This document shows, piece by piece, positions 11,901-26,900 of a stretch of 64,000 nucleotides of DNA (positions within the stretch are counted from its first letter, which is position 1; the number at the start of each line of letters is the position of its first letter). Source of the DNA: Leptasterias polaris (Eukaryota > Echinodermata > Asteroidea > Forcipulatida > Asteriidae). The translations under genes were made by a program, and so were the position numbers. The notes under the pieces were generated by a model, which saw only the letters and a program-made list of their open reading frames with translations, searched no databases and was not told where the DNA came from. The stretch lies in contig JAZGTN010000181.1 in NCBI GenBank assembly GCA_037783415.1, positions 620,001-684,000 of the forward strand. Direction: 5' to 3'.

Positions 11901-14900
11901 AATAACAGAGATGTCGAGGGCGACTCTCCCCGTGACAAACTTGCTAAATTACGGCCACTGTTAAACATTGTACTACCATCATTCCTCCGGGTGTACCAGC
12001 CGGGACGAAGCCTTTCACCGGACGAGACGATGGTCAAATTCAAAGGACGGGTGAGCTTCAAGCAGTACATGCCAAGAAAAGCCGCAAAATGGGGATTGAA
12101 ATCTTTCTCATTGAACGAATCCGACACAGGGTACACATGTGCCTGGGAGTTGTTCACAGGATCGCAGCCCAGGTGCCTACAAGGACAGTCCTCTGTAAGT
12201 GATCCTGAGACAAACCATCCATTCGAAATAGGGGCACCAGGCAACATAGTATTGAACCTTTTGCAGGGACTCGAAAATAAAGGACATTGCATCTACATGG
12301 ACAATTGGTTTACTAGCCCGGCTCTGTTCTCCAAGTTGTCTGAGCTAGGATTCGGAGCTTGTGGAACTGTGCGCTATACCACCCTAGGGATACCCGACGT
12401 AGCAAACTCCAAGAAATTTCCTATGAAAAGCGGTGCAGATCCCAAATTTTTTCAGAAAGCAGGCCAACTATGCGTTATGTGGCAGGACACAAAACGTGTC
12501 ACTCTCCTCTCAAACTATGGCGATTGCAGTGTCACTAGTAAAAAGATTCGGAGCCGGAAAACTTCAACAGGATTTCGTCATATCAAAAAACCGTGCATAG
12601 TCGAGGATTACAATAAATACATGGGGGGCACGGATCTGGCAGGACAATTATGCACGTACTATACTCATACCCACAAAACATTCAAATGGTGGAAACGTGT
12701 ATTTATTACAATCCTAGACATATGTTTGCTCAATGCTAATGTCGTATACAACAGCATCCATACAAACAAGAGCTTGTCTACTTTGGATTTTCGGGTCAAG
12801 GTGATAGAGGCACTTATTTCAAGCTTCGAGAACAACCCAGTTCACCATGCCCGTAAAGTGTCAAGTGCTTCAAACGCCCTTTCAACTCAGCACTTTCCAG
12901 GTCCGAATGTTGACGGGAAGAAACGTGACTGTGTTGTATGCAGTTCCACCTCTAATCGGAAACAAACTCGCACGATTTGTAAGCAGTGTATCAAGCCAAT
13001 GTGTGTTATACCATGCTTTGAAAAATTCCACACCAAGCGATAAATTAGGTCAACAATTCAACTATTAAGTTAATTATGTAAAAAATTTGTAAAGCGGTTA
13101 TACCATTATTGGAGAATTTCCACACCAAACGAATAATGTTATAAACTTTCTGAATACTCCCCCCCCCCCCCCGCTACAATGTTGAATCCCACAATCGCAT
13201 GCCTGCCAACAATCAACATTGAGGCGGGGGGGGGGGGAGATGGTACTTAGAAAAAACAAGTATAGCATGGGGGGGGGGAGATGGTACTTAGAAAAAACAA
13301 GTATAGCACTTTGGCAAAATGTAATGTTAGTTCCTTCTTTACATATTGGTTCATGATAGGTGTAAATTTGATTTGAGGAGTAATTTTTTTCCAGTTCCTC
13401 TCTTCTGTTTATTGAATGTGCAATCCTATGAGCGGGTTTGGGGGGTGCTTCAAAAGGAATTTATTAAAACATGTTTATTTCAGGTTTCAGAAAATAATTT
13501 TAAAATACTCAAAATGGCCGACTTAAGCAACTCTACCACATTGTTTGTATTTGGTCTCATTGGGTTCCAGCATCCTGAAAACCTGGCAATATTTTATGTT
13601 ACGGGCCAAAACAAAATTGTTTGGCGGCCATTTTTATTATAAAAATGGCCGCCTTAACCGACTGATGCAATTATTTAATTGTGTGTCTTGTTGGGTTCCT
13701 GGATCCTTAATACATTCAAGTTTCCAACATTGAGGCGGGGGGGGGGGGGGAGGATGGTACTTAGAAAATACAAGTATAGCACTTTTGAAATATTTAATGT
13801 TTGTTTCTTCTTTACATATTGGTGAATGATAGGTAAAACATATATTTTATGAGTTATTTTGTTCGAGTAACGTTCATATTGTGCTTAATCAAACTTCTCT
13901 TGTTTATTTTTAATGTTATAATAATCAAAATGGCCGCCTTTTAAAAGTGACTGAACCACCATGGCAATTATAATTTTTGTATGTGAGGCTCATAGACGGA
14001 GATACGGACCAAAACCTAATTTATTGGCGGACATTTATAAATGGTCAATATTTAATGTTCTTTTATGTCAGTTCCTTCTTTGTCATTAAATGTATAAACA
14101 AATTAAACTTTTGATTTTACCAGTCATTTATTTCTAAGTCATATTGTGCGTAATCCAAACTCTCTTGTTTATATTTAATGTCTTTTCCTAGGAGCGTTTT
14201 TTTGGGGGGGGGGGGTTGCTTCCTAAAAATATTCTTAAAACCTTTTGTTTTTTGGAGGATTCATAATTTGCCAACAATCTAAATGGCAGCCTTAACCTAT
14301 TGATCAACATGGGTATAGTCACCAACTCCCAGTATCGGTGAGGCTCAACCAATATTTTTTTATTTTTGGGCGGGTTTGGGGGGGGGGGGGGGGAGGATGC
14401 TGTTTGAAAAGTAATATCTTAAAACCTTATGTTTATTTAACGTTTCAAAAATATGTCTCATGCAGATTGGTATGAACAGCTACTTGACAAATGTTTAGCT
14501 TAAACATTTAAACAACTCAATTGTGTATTTAGTGGTCATAATACCATACCTCAAATATATGTTTAAGGCAATGATTTAGTCGAAGGCAATATGCCAAAGG
14601 AAACAGTAATTTAATTGCTTGCTCAACTTGCATTATGTGACTAGGACCTAGGCTAACCCCAATCTGCCTTGTGAGGGCGCTGTAACCTGAAATTTTCCTA
14701 AAATAGTGTTGGTCACCAGGTAGCCATGTCAAGGAAATGTCTCTGGTCACCATGGCATAAGTAGCCAATATGTGTTGGTACTGAAAGGGTTATTGTTAAA
14801 TGTCAACGTTGCTACTCCATTTAAGTTTTTTCTTCAGCAGACCTCATACTTTTCTTCTGGGTCAGACCAACGCACTTTTTTACCTCATGTCTTCCGATTT

Positions 14901-17900
14901 TGATAAAAATTGCTGTGCTTGTAGGTCCTGATGAGCAATGAATGCACACACATTTTTTGCCCGATCCGACCTACCATGTGAGAGTGAGTTGTGTTGGTGG
15001 ATTTATAATGTAAAGTATATTGTAAATTGACTACTTTTTAACCTACCATTCGTACAAAAATAGTAGGATAGAGGAAGACATGCTCTATCAAGTCATTTTC
15101 ATTTTGTTGATTTTCGGAATGATACATTGTTGCAAAAATTGGGTCAAAGGTCACGATAACATATTAAAGGTCACGGTGACCTACTTTTCACAAAATTTAA
15201 TTTTGACAAAAGAGTTAATTTGAGCATGCAATTCTCATTATTTTAATACCAAATTTGCATATATTCAATGAAAATTGACATGGTGTTGACATATTTGTAC
15301 CAAAAGGGTGGTATTTTACTCTTAAAATGTCATTTTTTGTGTGGTTTCTGCCCTGACCACATGGTAGGTCGGATCGGGCTAAAAATCGGTGTGCATTCAT
15401 TGCTCATTAGGACATACAAGCACAGCAATTTTTATCAAAATCGGAAGACATGAGGTAAAAAGGTGCGTTGGTCTGAACTGCAGAAATCACCCTGTAAATG
15501 TTTTTTTGTTTACACGTCAACATTTAAAATTGTTAAAGAGCAAGGTAAAAAAGCAAGAAAAAAGAACAAAGAAAAAGATAAAAAAGGACCAACCTTCCCG
15601 AGAATATCATTCTGTTGAAAAAACTTACGAGCACATTTTTTCTCCCCAGCCGTTCCCAAAATGGCACCACGCCACAGACTTCAAGGCAAAAGACGCAAAG
15701 CATCATTTGTCGGACAAGGTTTTGGATTTCGTCGGTGCAATGCCGTATAAAGACAGACATACCACCGGTCACGAACTGGAAACAATGTTGCTGTCCTGCA
15801 CCTTCAACACAAAGCATTGCTCCCCAAAGTAGGGTCATATTTCCTTTGTTATTTCTATGTGGATGAATCTCTAACTCTTACCATAACCCTAGCCTAAACC
15901 ATAACACTAACCAAACATTACCCTGCAGCGAGTGACGTGGTCAAACATTTTCTGCCCAAATCAAGAAAAACATAACCGCAGTCACGTGGTAAGTACTAGC
16001 CATGCCATACTCCATGATATCCTCCACAGTACCATAACACACAGTCTGAAAGGGGTGTCAATCAACAGGGGTCGGTGACTTGGTCAGAGGGGGGTGGGGA
16101 AAACAATCCTTCATTGCGCATGTACAAACATTTCCCCATTGGTTTGTACACAGGGCAATGGCGGCTGGTTAATGTCAATTACACTGCAAGTCGGGCGCAA
16201 GGTCGCCACAAGTCTGAAGCCCAGAGAGATGATTGAAAACATCTGTTCCCAACTGGCTGGGAGTCTTTTGATGTCTTGCCGACAGTTTCTGCGGTTAGAA
16301 AATGGGAGATAAGCCCTCGCAAGCCCTCTTAACTGTTTAATTACATGTGGCAAACATGTTTGACAAGGTGCCGACTTAACGTTTAACAAAAACAGGTGCC
16401 TCGTTTGAGGGTTCCCTTATCAACCCTAACTACGAGTAATCAACCAAAACTCTTACCAACCCCAACTCTTATTAACCTCACCAATCCGACCCTAACCCTA
16501 ACCGACACTAACTTAAACAACCTTAAGACATAATCAAAAGAAGTAACGAAGCCTTCTGTTTTATACCTTTGTCATTGAACTTGGAGAACAACTTTTTATT
16601 TTTTCTTCGACGGGAGCTGCCTGGACTTGGTTCCTGATTCTTCTTACTGGTTTAGTGGTAGCTCTTTTTATGCCGTGATGGCTACATAAGCCTGCTCCAG
16701 ACCAAGGAAGCTCTTTGCCTTACCGTACCCTGCCGAACTAAATTCTGCAATTTTCCCAACCAACCAAAATTTGAAAGAAAAAAGTGTATAGTTAAAACTA
16801 TTACATGTAGCTTTAAAATTTTCACTTTACAAGATTTTCACTTTACAAGATTCATAGTATAAGTGCATATTTAAGCTCAAGAGAGGGCGCTGACACTCAA
16901 CAATGTCAACGAACTTTTTTGCTATAGACTGTGCAAGTCTCGCGCGCATTCGAACTTCCGGGACCATATGGAGTTTTACGTGGGCGAGATTTTGTTTCGT
17001 CAATTATTTTAATTTAACGTAGTTTATGACCTAGAAACATATACATGTTGTAGGAATATAACACTAAGTGATAACAAAATATGAAAGTAAAACCAATTCA
17101 ACAATATAACGAAGAAAACCCGAGAATTAACCTTGACCTCAGCTTCCGGTTATTGCCAAAAATTAAGAATTTTGTGCTCGCCTCCGATCATAAAACTTAT
17201 GTAAATGCTTGTTTTGGATGCGCGATTATAATCGCCAGATGCTGTAATTGCAAAGCGAACCCTTTTCATTGCAGTCTATGGTTGTTGAAGCGTCAGCATC
17301 CTCTTTAAACTGCGATACGGGTCATTTTAAAACCCGTTTGACCATCACGAATCCGCGTAAAGGGTTTCTGAAAAGTTAACATCAACAAAGCATCCTTGTC
17401 CCAGAGTTTTAATTTTTTTCAATAATAATTAACACACTTTTGTGTATTGTTTTCAAAAGCTAAAACTTATTTCATAAAATTGTAATTATTTATTTTTGTT
17501 GTTCAGATTTTGTCATGAGATATAATTTAAAACAAAGATTTGATTTCAGAAATAAAAATGTTCTTCGTTTGACGGGTTTTCTCGTTGGGATACGCGCGAG
17601 ACTTGCACAGTCTATTGTCTTTTGCTTCAAGTGACACTCCCAAGTGTCACACCACTCCCCCCCCCCCCCCCCCCCCCACACACACACACCCACACTGCAG
17701 TGTATAACTGAAACATGCAAAACTTCTTTATTATCCCATTGGTTTCCAACCGAAATGTGTATTGAGGTTAAGTGCCAAATTATTTGTTGGCACCGATGCA
17801 CAAGTCGGTTTAAAGAAACATGGATTGATTTGTTCTGCGGTGGACCCTCTTGAAGATAATTTACACTGATTATTACACGTGGGTGTAAGGTTAACACCCA

Positions 17901-20900
17901 AATAAATTTATGTAACCCGATGCAATTAATTGTTGTACATCTATTAGAGTGTTGGGGTACCCGCTGCAAATTACAGGATTCAAACTGGCCTCTTACACAG
18001 GGCACCCTCAGATGTCTAGAAAAGCGGGCCCCAGGTATCATATAGGAATTGGAATCTAACTGATGCAGGACTCGGGAAAGCAATGGTTATTAAAAAAATC
18101 GGTGTCAGGGGGAAAAGATGGTCTGCTTAAAATATAAATATATATATTTCCCCCCAATAAATTTACTATACAGTAGTATAGATCTCTACAAAGAATTAGA
18201 ACATGTTATTTCGTGTTTACTGTTATCCTTTATTGACAGGAACTTCACAATGTTCTACAACTACCGCTATGGTAATTGTTTTACTTTTAACTCTGGACAA
18301 GACAGCAACCCCCAACTAAATATCACTAAATCTGGACACAATTATGGTAAGTTAACTTCAAGACCTTACAAAATACACCACTAAACGCAATCTGTTCAAT
18401 CATCGCTGCTCTGAAAAGATTCTCTTCCCGTTTCCCCCCTAAGCCTCGGCTCATAGGCTCCGGTTCCGGGTTCCGGGTTCCGGGTTCCGGGCTTCGTTTT
18501 ATGTTGGAAACACCACCCAAAATAAACCCTGCTCCGAAATTGATGTTGGAGCCCAAGCAGGAGACAGGGCCAAAGTAATGATGTACGATTACGCCAATAC
18601 GATCCTCTATAGTGAAATTTAAACCATGACTTATGTAACATTAGGCTTTTTGTGGTAGAGATATTTGATCTATAGTGCACCATGTAAATGGAAGAGGTGG
18701 TGCCACCTGGAAAGTGATGTGCCAAACTTTATGTCGAAGACTGCCGAAGAACTCTGAGTTTTACGGCGCGCCCTGCAAAGCGAGTGATTCCACATTGGTC
18801 ATGTGTGCGGCCCCTAAATGTAGCCCAAGCCCTAAATGTCGCCCCGACCTTATTGTAGCCCCAAACCTGTACCTAAATGTCGCCCCGTTGAGCGATTGAA
18901 ATGCCAAACCTGATTTCCTTTTAAATTGTTTTGATGTCCGGACCTATTGTTAGCGACTTTACCCAAAATAGAGTGCACATTTTAAATAAACTATTTTGTA
19001 CTCATCTGGGGGTGACTCTTTGCGACAGGTTGATTTGAAACTAGAGAATGCCCTTTTCTGAAAAGCCGAAATTTTTTCTCCATCAACTGCAGAGATCATT
19101 GTAGAACACATTTCTCCCTTTAGGGGCAGGACGTAGGAAATCACGGCCAAAGTGAGTGCCAGGGAAACGATATCACGCGAAAATTTCTTTACTTTCGAAT
19201 CCATGCTTGGTAGGTAAGTCGCCAAGACCGAGGAGATATTGATTCGGTAATACGTGAGACGTGCTCGCGGTGTCTTGTTCTGGTTTGTTTAGATAGCTAC
19301 GTTCTCAGTTGCCTCGAAAAAGAGTGCGGTGCCCATAGCAACCGTTATCACATTACTCGGGTTTACACGCCTAGAAATGCGCATGCGCGAATACGCACCG
19401 CTTGGAAGTTGCGATCAAAAGTTTCAAAATGGCAGCCATTTGTACAGCAGGAATAGGCAAACGCTGTTCAAAACCATTCAATTTTGCACTTGAGTTCCTA
19501 GGTAAATAGTTGTTGCAGAGTTATGATTATTTTTGTTTCAACATTAATTTTGTTCAGTTATCTAACACTTTTCATGTAGGGCCTACTGTTGTTAGGTACG
19601 GACAAAAAAAGGCAAAATAGATATTATTATTTTCACAAGCTGCTGGTAGGCCTAATTATCTCCCTCAAAAATTAAAAATTTAGATTTGCGCATTGTCAGC
19701 TGTCAAGCAATAACAAAAGGTTACGGCTACCCATTATTTCTTAATATTATTTATGAGTATACAGCATTGTAATTTTTTTTAACTTATTAAACATAAATAA
19801 TTAAGTACGACATTTTCATCTAATGAGAACAATACCAGATCGTATTTGTATGGATTCATTTATGAAAGAGAGGTTTATAGAGACCTGTTATACCCCCCAC
19901 CCCACTTTCATGAGAGCTCTATCTGTTGGAAAATGGGTGCACCATAAAACTGATTTGAATTTGGAGCCCCTCTTTAACACGTTTCGTTCGTATGATGCAA
20001 CCATATTATGATAAATATCCAACGAAATGCTATAGAACACTGAAAGGCACATTTTGAGGGACATTGTTTCTGTATATTATTATTATTTTAGTTTCTGTAA
20101 ATTATTATTCTTTTAGACAAAATCATTTCAATTTTACTGAAGTTTTTTAAAACAATGCACCACATTTGGTGGTTTTCAAAACAAAATTACCATTAGGCCT
20201 TGTTACCTTTAGAGTAGCTGTGCAAAAAAGCAAGAACAGTGCAAGACTTGGGCCCAATTTCATGGCTCTGCTTACCGCCGAATTCTGCAGCGCTTACAAT
20301 CATTATTCTCCGCTTACTCTGCAAGCGCCAAATTTATGTGCTAGCTGTGTCAGCATAGATCGCTAGTAACGTGTAGCACGCACGCGCAAAAGAACAATTA
20401 ATTCCCTGCAAACCCGTGAAATAAGCTTCAAGTAAGTACGGAATTCCCTGCTTCCGTAAGCGCCGATTCTTTGCTTACAGTAAGTAGAGCCATGACATTG
20501 GGCCCTGTTTGATCCGGTGTCATGGTGAATGGTGTTGGTATCAGATTATCATTAACCACTAACTTAACCACTACCACAGCATATCTCTTGGTCACCACTG
20601 GGAGACATTGACTTAAGTTTGATTATAAATAATTGAGTAGTGCCGCTATATTCTAGTTAGAGCTATACATTTTCACGCCAAGTAGGCCTACACAAAATTC
20701 ATTGCTGGTGTCGCGCTGCTGTAACCAACCTATAATTAGCAAAATGCTGCACTACAAAATGACAAAGGAAACCATGGAAACTTTACCAGGAAGGGAGAGC
20801 GGGGGTGTTGAGCCATGTAATCTATTTTTCTTGGCGACAGCGTCAAGGTTTACTTGATTATTCAACTTAACTACATGTTGCAAACGTGGCGATTTTTCCA

Positions 20901-23900
20901 GCAGAAACAACTAATTATGAGAGGCTTGCCTTGGGTATCACGCGTTGAATGCTTACAAAGCAAAATACAGAGTTCTATGAAAGGAAACTTTTTTTCTCTT
21001 TTCAATCCAACAAAAGTATTGGGTTTCCTTTCGCATTATATAACACAAATTATCAAGTTCGTGTCATCGTTGACAAATCCTGACAGAACCAAAAACATAC
21101 TATAATAACGATCATTTTTATTGTTCAGCGTTTTGCTTACCTCTGAAGAACCATATTCAATTCAATTCAATTCAACTCGACATTTATTTCCATATTGCAA
21201 AATGTACATACAATTGATATTAAGAAGGTCTATTGATCAAAGATGTATAAGAGACTCAATGCAGCAGAGGCAAATATGGAGGCATATTCAAAAGACAACG
21301 TCTTGTATAGAAATGCAACAAAGACTAGATTACTGAACGGAGCTTAACTTACAACAAAACATACAGATAGAGACGAAACAGGACAAACAAACAAAAACAC
21401 CCTATCAAACGAGCTAGGACGGAACAAGAAGGGAAAACAAAACTACGATTCCATAGAGGAGAAGGATGTAAAGAGAAGAAGCTACTCAATATAATTGGAG
21501 ACAAGATGTTTTTTGTAACGGTTCTTAAAACAACCCACAGAATGACCCTGACTTAATATTGCCATCAATACCATTCCAAAGACGAGGTCCGTAAAATCTC
21601 AGGGTGTTCAGAGAATAGGTGGTGCGTGCAAATGGCAGAAACATATTGCGGTTTCATTTGACCTGGTGTTATGACTGTGAATGGTTTGAACTGCAGAAAA
21701 ATAAGAGGAAAACACGGTAGGAAGAAGGTTGTGAACGTGCTTGTACACAAAAATCCCTGTGTGGAGTTTATTAATATCTGAGAGCGTTAGAGTGTGCAGC
21801 GAAGCGAAAAGATGTGCTGTATGAGCCAAGGGGTGTGAAAGGGTGCAAATTCGAATGGCCCGTTTTTGAATGACAGTGAGGGAATGGAGTTTATTGTTAC
21901 TGGAGCGTGCCCAAACAATGTTACATTAATTGAGATAAGGCAAGATATAAGTGTGTTATAAAGAGAAACTAAAGTAGAAGGTGGAAGAAAAGAACGAAGT
22001 TTAGATAAGACGCCGGTATTACGAGAAACGACTTTTGTGACCGATGAAATAATGTTCAGTCCAGCTGAGTTTATCGTCGAGAATGACACCTAAGAATTTC
22101 GTAGATCGGACAATAGAAATGGGAGTGTTGTCAATGTGGATGAAAGAATTATTAGAATGAAAACTGCTGGATTTATTGAAGAGGATGCATTTAGTTTTGA
22201 TAGGATTCAGAGAAAGTTGATTTGATTTGAGCCAGGAAGAGACTTTGATAAGCTCATCGTTGAGAGTAGAGACAAGACAGTTTAAGCTGGAATTAGAGAA
22301 GGTAGTAGTGTCATCAGCAAACAAGAGAAAATAAAGCAGGGAAGATGAGTTATGTAGATCATTTACATAAATTAAGAATAGAAGTGGTCCAAGGATAGAT
22401 CCCTGGGGAACACCGTGGCTAATGTTGCTCTTAGTAGAATTACAGTCACCAATATTGGTATATTGAAGGCGGTTGTCCAAATAGTCCTTAAGCTACTGAA
22501 GAACGCACCCCCTAACACCATAGAATTTAAGTTTAGAAAGAATAATTGAGTGATCAATAGTTTCAAATGCCATTGAAAGATCAATGAACACTCCAGCTGT
22601 ATGCAGTTGATCACACAATGAACTAGAGATGAGATCAGTAAGGTGAATAAGAGCCATGTCGGTAGAGTGATTGCTACGAAAGCCAAACGGATTGTCAAAG
22701 AGAAGGTTGAAGTTAGAGAGAAGTTTGGACAAGCGATTGTAAACAAGTCGTTCAAGTCGTTTGGAAAAGCAGGGAAGAACAGAAATAGGCCGATAGTTGT
22801 GAATGTCGTTAGGATCGCCATTTTTAAGGACAGGTATAACCTTAGCAATCTTTAGGTTTGAAGGAACAGAGCCTGTTACAAAGGAACGATTTAAGATATG
22901 GGCTAAGGGGTGCGCAATAAGGGATATGACTGACTTGACAACAGTAGATTTTACTTCATCAAAGCCGCAACTGGAGTCACTGCTGAATTTACCAGCGATA
23001 TCAATTATTTCAGAAGGATCAGTAGGAAGAAGAAATAAGGATGAAGTTTCTTCGTTTCTTTCTGATGATCTTCCCTTTTATAAAAAGCTTTCTTAGCTTC
23101 ACATAAACTATAACTTGGAAGATCATCTTAATGCAAACACTTTCTCAGAAATCAAAAATGCATTTCCTTTACAACTAGTTTTGCAGTCAAGTTTTGATTT
23201 ACCCAACCTTCCATCAACCTCCATCATTTCACTTCACAAGACTCTAACCCCCACTCTTACATCCCAGTTCCTGCAAAACCCGCCCACCATTCAATTTCTC
23301 TATAGCCTTTACCCCAACCTCCCAACTTTTCTCCTTTTCTCCTTCCCTTCTCTTTTGTTCGCTCTTTTGACTTCTCTAACGCATCTTTCCTTTTATCAGC
23401 CTACTTCCCTACCTTCCCTCCCCAAACACCCCCCTTTCAAAACCAACCCCCTTCATTTTCAGAACCATCCTCCTGTCCATCGACTCCAACCTTATCAATA
23501 TCACGACCTGACCCTGCGAACTTATTTACCCAACCCTCAGACATCAACCCCCAGGCGGTGTCACAACACATGCGCATGCGCATGACATAATGTTGTTGGG
23601 TGGTTCGACAGAAGCATGGTACTTAAACGAGTGCAAATCACAATATGTTCGTTGTAACTTTATTGTCCTAAGCTTAACGCAAAAACATCATACCCTAAAA
23701 CGGCTAAGGACCCTAATGTTGCAACTATGTCAAGAAGACTTTAGAGGCAAAAAGAACCTGAAATGTAGAATGGCAAAATAGAAATCCTCTCATTCTCGTA
23801 AAATAACCAAAGAAAAAAAGAAAAAAGAGAGTTTGATTTTTCTTCAACAAAAGGTTTTGGGGCTCCAACTCGACAAGTCTCAAAATATATGGATTTGTTC

Positions 23901-26900
23901 CTGCTCCCTATCGTCAAGCAACAACGCACATTACACAAGACACTCCTCACAGGTTCTCAAAAGACTTGATAATTTGACGATGGGACAGGATAATCTCCTT
24001 ATCGCACTGGGCATTGTTTCAATGTACACAAACTGCCCACAGAAAGAGGCAATAGACTCAGTTTGTGATGCTTTGGAACAAGCAAAATCAGGACTCTACA
24101 CCATACCAAAACATACCAAAAAAACACACGCAATGTCTAGACGATGTTTTAATAATTTACAATGGCAACAAAAACAAGGCGTTGGATTGTAAAAGGATGT
24201 TAAACAACTTGCACCCAACTTTGAAAATCACTTCAGAGATCTCCGACTACCAAATCACCTTTCTTTACCTCGTATTTTACAAAGGCGAACGTTTTCAGAA
24301 AGAAGGGATATTATATGTATCAACGAAAAAAACCAGGACACGTTCCAATATCCTGCTCGAGATTCTGCAAACCCTGAGTCTGTATTTGGCGGCGTCAATA
24401 ACCCTTTCAGTACCGCCGTGCCATAGCGGCTCAAAACAACATCCCACTTGGTGACCAATGAGCCCGTATGGCACGTAATTATTAGCACTCTTGGTGACCA
24501 ATGAGCCTCTGTGGCACATCGACAAAAAGTAAGTTATCAAAATGTTAATAGCCCCCTCAATCGCCTGCGTCCATCCCCTTGGTAACAAGCTGGCCGCGTG
24601 TGCCCTGAAGCGTCGCAAGTTTTAAAATTTAACCGGGATCGTTAAGCGTCCCCCCACGCATTCTTGAGTATAAGAGATCATTCTGACAACATGGCCGAAG
24701 AAAATGATCAAATTTTGGAAGAAATTTTCGCAGACAGTGGTTCAGAAATGTCATCTGACGAGGAATCGCCACTTGAGGACTCGGAGACGTCAGAAGACAG
24801 TGAGGATACAGAGCCAAGGGCCTCGACATCAACAGCAACATTAACCTGTTCTAAGAAGGGTAAGAACACAAAAAAAAAGCCGAATTTCAGGTGTGGATGG
24901 CGTGAAGCCAACTGTTACACACGGCGACCGCCTGTTAAATTTACAGCAAACACCGGGGCTACAGAAGACTTCAGTTCGTTCTCCCCCATACAAATTTTCA
25001 AACTGTACTTTTGTGAAGCAGTGTGGCAGATGATGGTACTAGAGACTAATCGTTATGCTGAACAAATATTGGGAGCGGGGGCAGAAAATAAGTGTGCATG
25101 GAGACCAACTGATGTACCTGAAATGATGGCATTCGTGGCCCTACTTCTTTGCATGGGAATCAACAAAAGGCCTCGTTATTTACTCCATGCATTGGTCCAG
25201 GTCTGAAATTCTACGAAGTCCCCTGTACTCAGCAACCATGGCTCGTAACCGATTTACTGCAATCCTAAGATTTTTTCACCTCGCCAATAACAGAGATGTC
25301 GAGGGCGACTCTCCCCGTGACAAACTTGCTAAATTACGGCCACTGTTAAACATTGTACTACCATCATTCCTCCGGGTGTACCAGCCGGGACGAAGCCTTT
25401 CACCGGACGAGACGATGGTCAAATTCAAAGGACGGGTGAGCTTCAAGCAGTACATGCCAAGAAAAGCCGCAAAATGGGGATTGGAATCTTTCTCATTGAA
25501 CGAATCCGACACAGGGTACACATGTGTCTGGGAGTTGTTCACAGGATCGCAGCCCAGGTGCCCACAAGGACAGTCCTCTGTAAGTGATCCTGAGACAAAC
25601 CATCCATCCGAAATAGGGGCACCAGGCAACGTAGTATTGAACCTTTTGCAGGGACTCGAAAATAAATGACATTGCATCTACATGGACAATTGGTTTACTA
25701 GCCCGGCTCTGTTCTCCAAGTTGTCTGAGCTAGGATTCGGAGCTTGTGGAACTGTGCGCTATACCACCCTAGGGATACCCGACGTAGCAAACTCCAAGAA
25801 ATTTCCTATGAAAAGCGGTGCAGATCCCAAATTTTTTCAGAAAGCAGGCCAACTATGCGTTATGTGGCAGGACACAAAACGTGTCACTCTCCTCTCAAAC
25901 TATGGCGATTGCAGTGTCACTAGTAAAAAGATTCGGAGCCGGAAAACTTCAACAGGATTTCGTCATATCAAAAAACCGTGCATAGTCGAGGATTACAATA
26001 AATACATGGGGGGCACGGATCTGGCAGGACAATTATGCACGTACTATACTCATACCCACAAAACATTCAAATGGTGGAAACGTGTATTTATTACAATCCT
26101 AGACATATGTTTGCTCAATGCTAATGTCGTATACAACAGCATCCATACAAACAAGAGCTTGTCTACTTTGGATTTTCGGGTCAAGGTGATAGAGGCACTT
26201 ATTTCAAGCTTCGAGAACAACCCAGTTCACCATGCCCGTAAAGTGTCAAGTGCTTCAAACGCCCTTTCAACTCAGCACTTTCCAGGTCCGAATGTTGACG
26301 GGAAGAAACGTGACTGTGTTGTATGCAGTTCCACCTCTAATCGGAAACAAACTCGCACGATTTGTAAGCAGTGTATCAAGCCAATGTGTGTTATACCATG
26401 CTTTGAGAAATTCCACACCAAGCGATAAATTAGGTCAACAATTCAACTATTAAGTTAATTATGTAAAAAAATTGTAAAGCGGTTATACCATTATTGAAGA
26501 ATTTCCACACCAAACGAATAATTTTCTAAACTTTCTGAATACTCCCCCCCCCCCCCCGCTACAATGTTGAATCCCACAATCGCAAGCCTGCCAACAATCA
26601 ACATTGAGGCGGGGGGGGGGGGGAGATGGTACTTAGAAAAAACAAGTATAGCATGGGGGGGAGATGGTACTTAGAAAAAACAAGTATAGCATGGGGGGGG
26701 GGAGATGGTACTTAGAAAAAACAAGTATAGCATGGGGGGGGGAGATGGTACTTACAAAAAACAAGTATAGCACTTTGGCAAAATGTAATGTTAGTTCCTT
26801 CTTTACATATTGGTTCATGATAGGTGTAAATTTGATTTGAGGAGTAATTTTTGTCCAGTTCCTCTCTTCTGTTTATTGAATGTGCAATCCTATGAGCGGG

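Noticed and set aside
16430..16510. Telomere-like ACCCTAAC words
   Set aside because: Too few and irregular; surrounded by ordinary intron sequence.
23115..23585. 156-codon Leu/Pro/Ser/Thr-rich ORF
   Set aside because: Arises from strong pyrimidine bias; no domain, no splice context.
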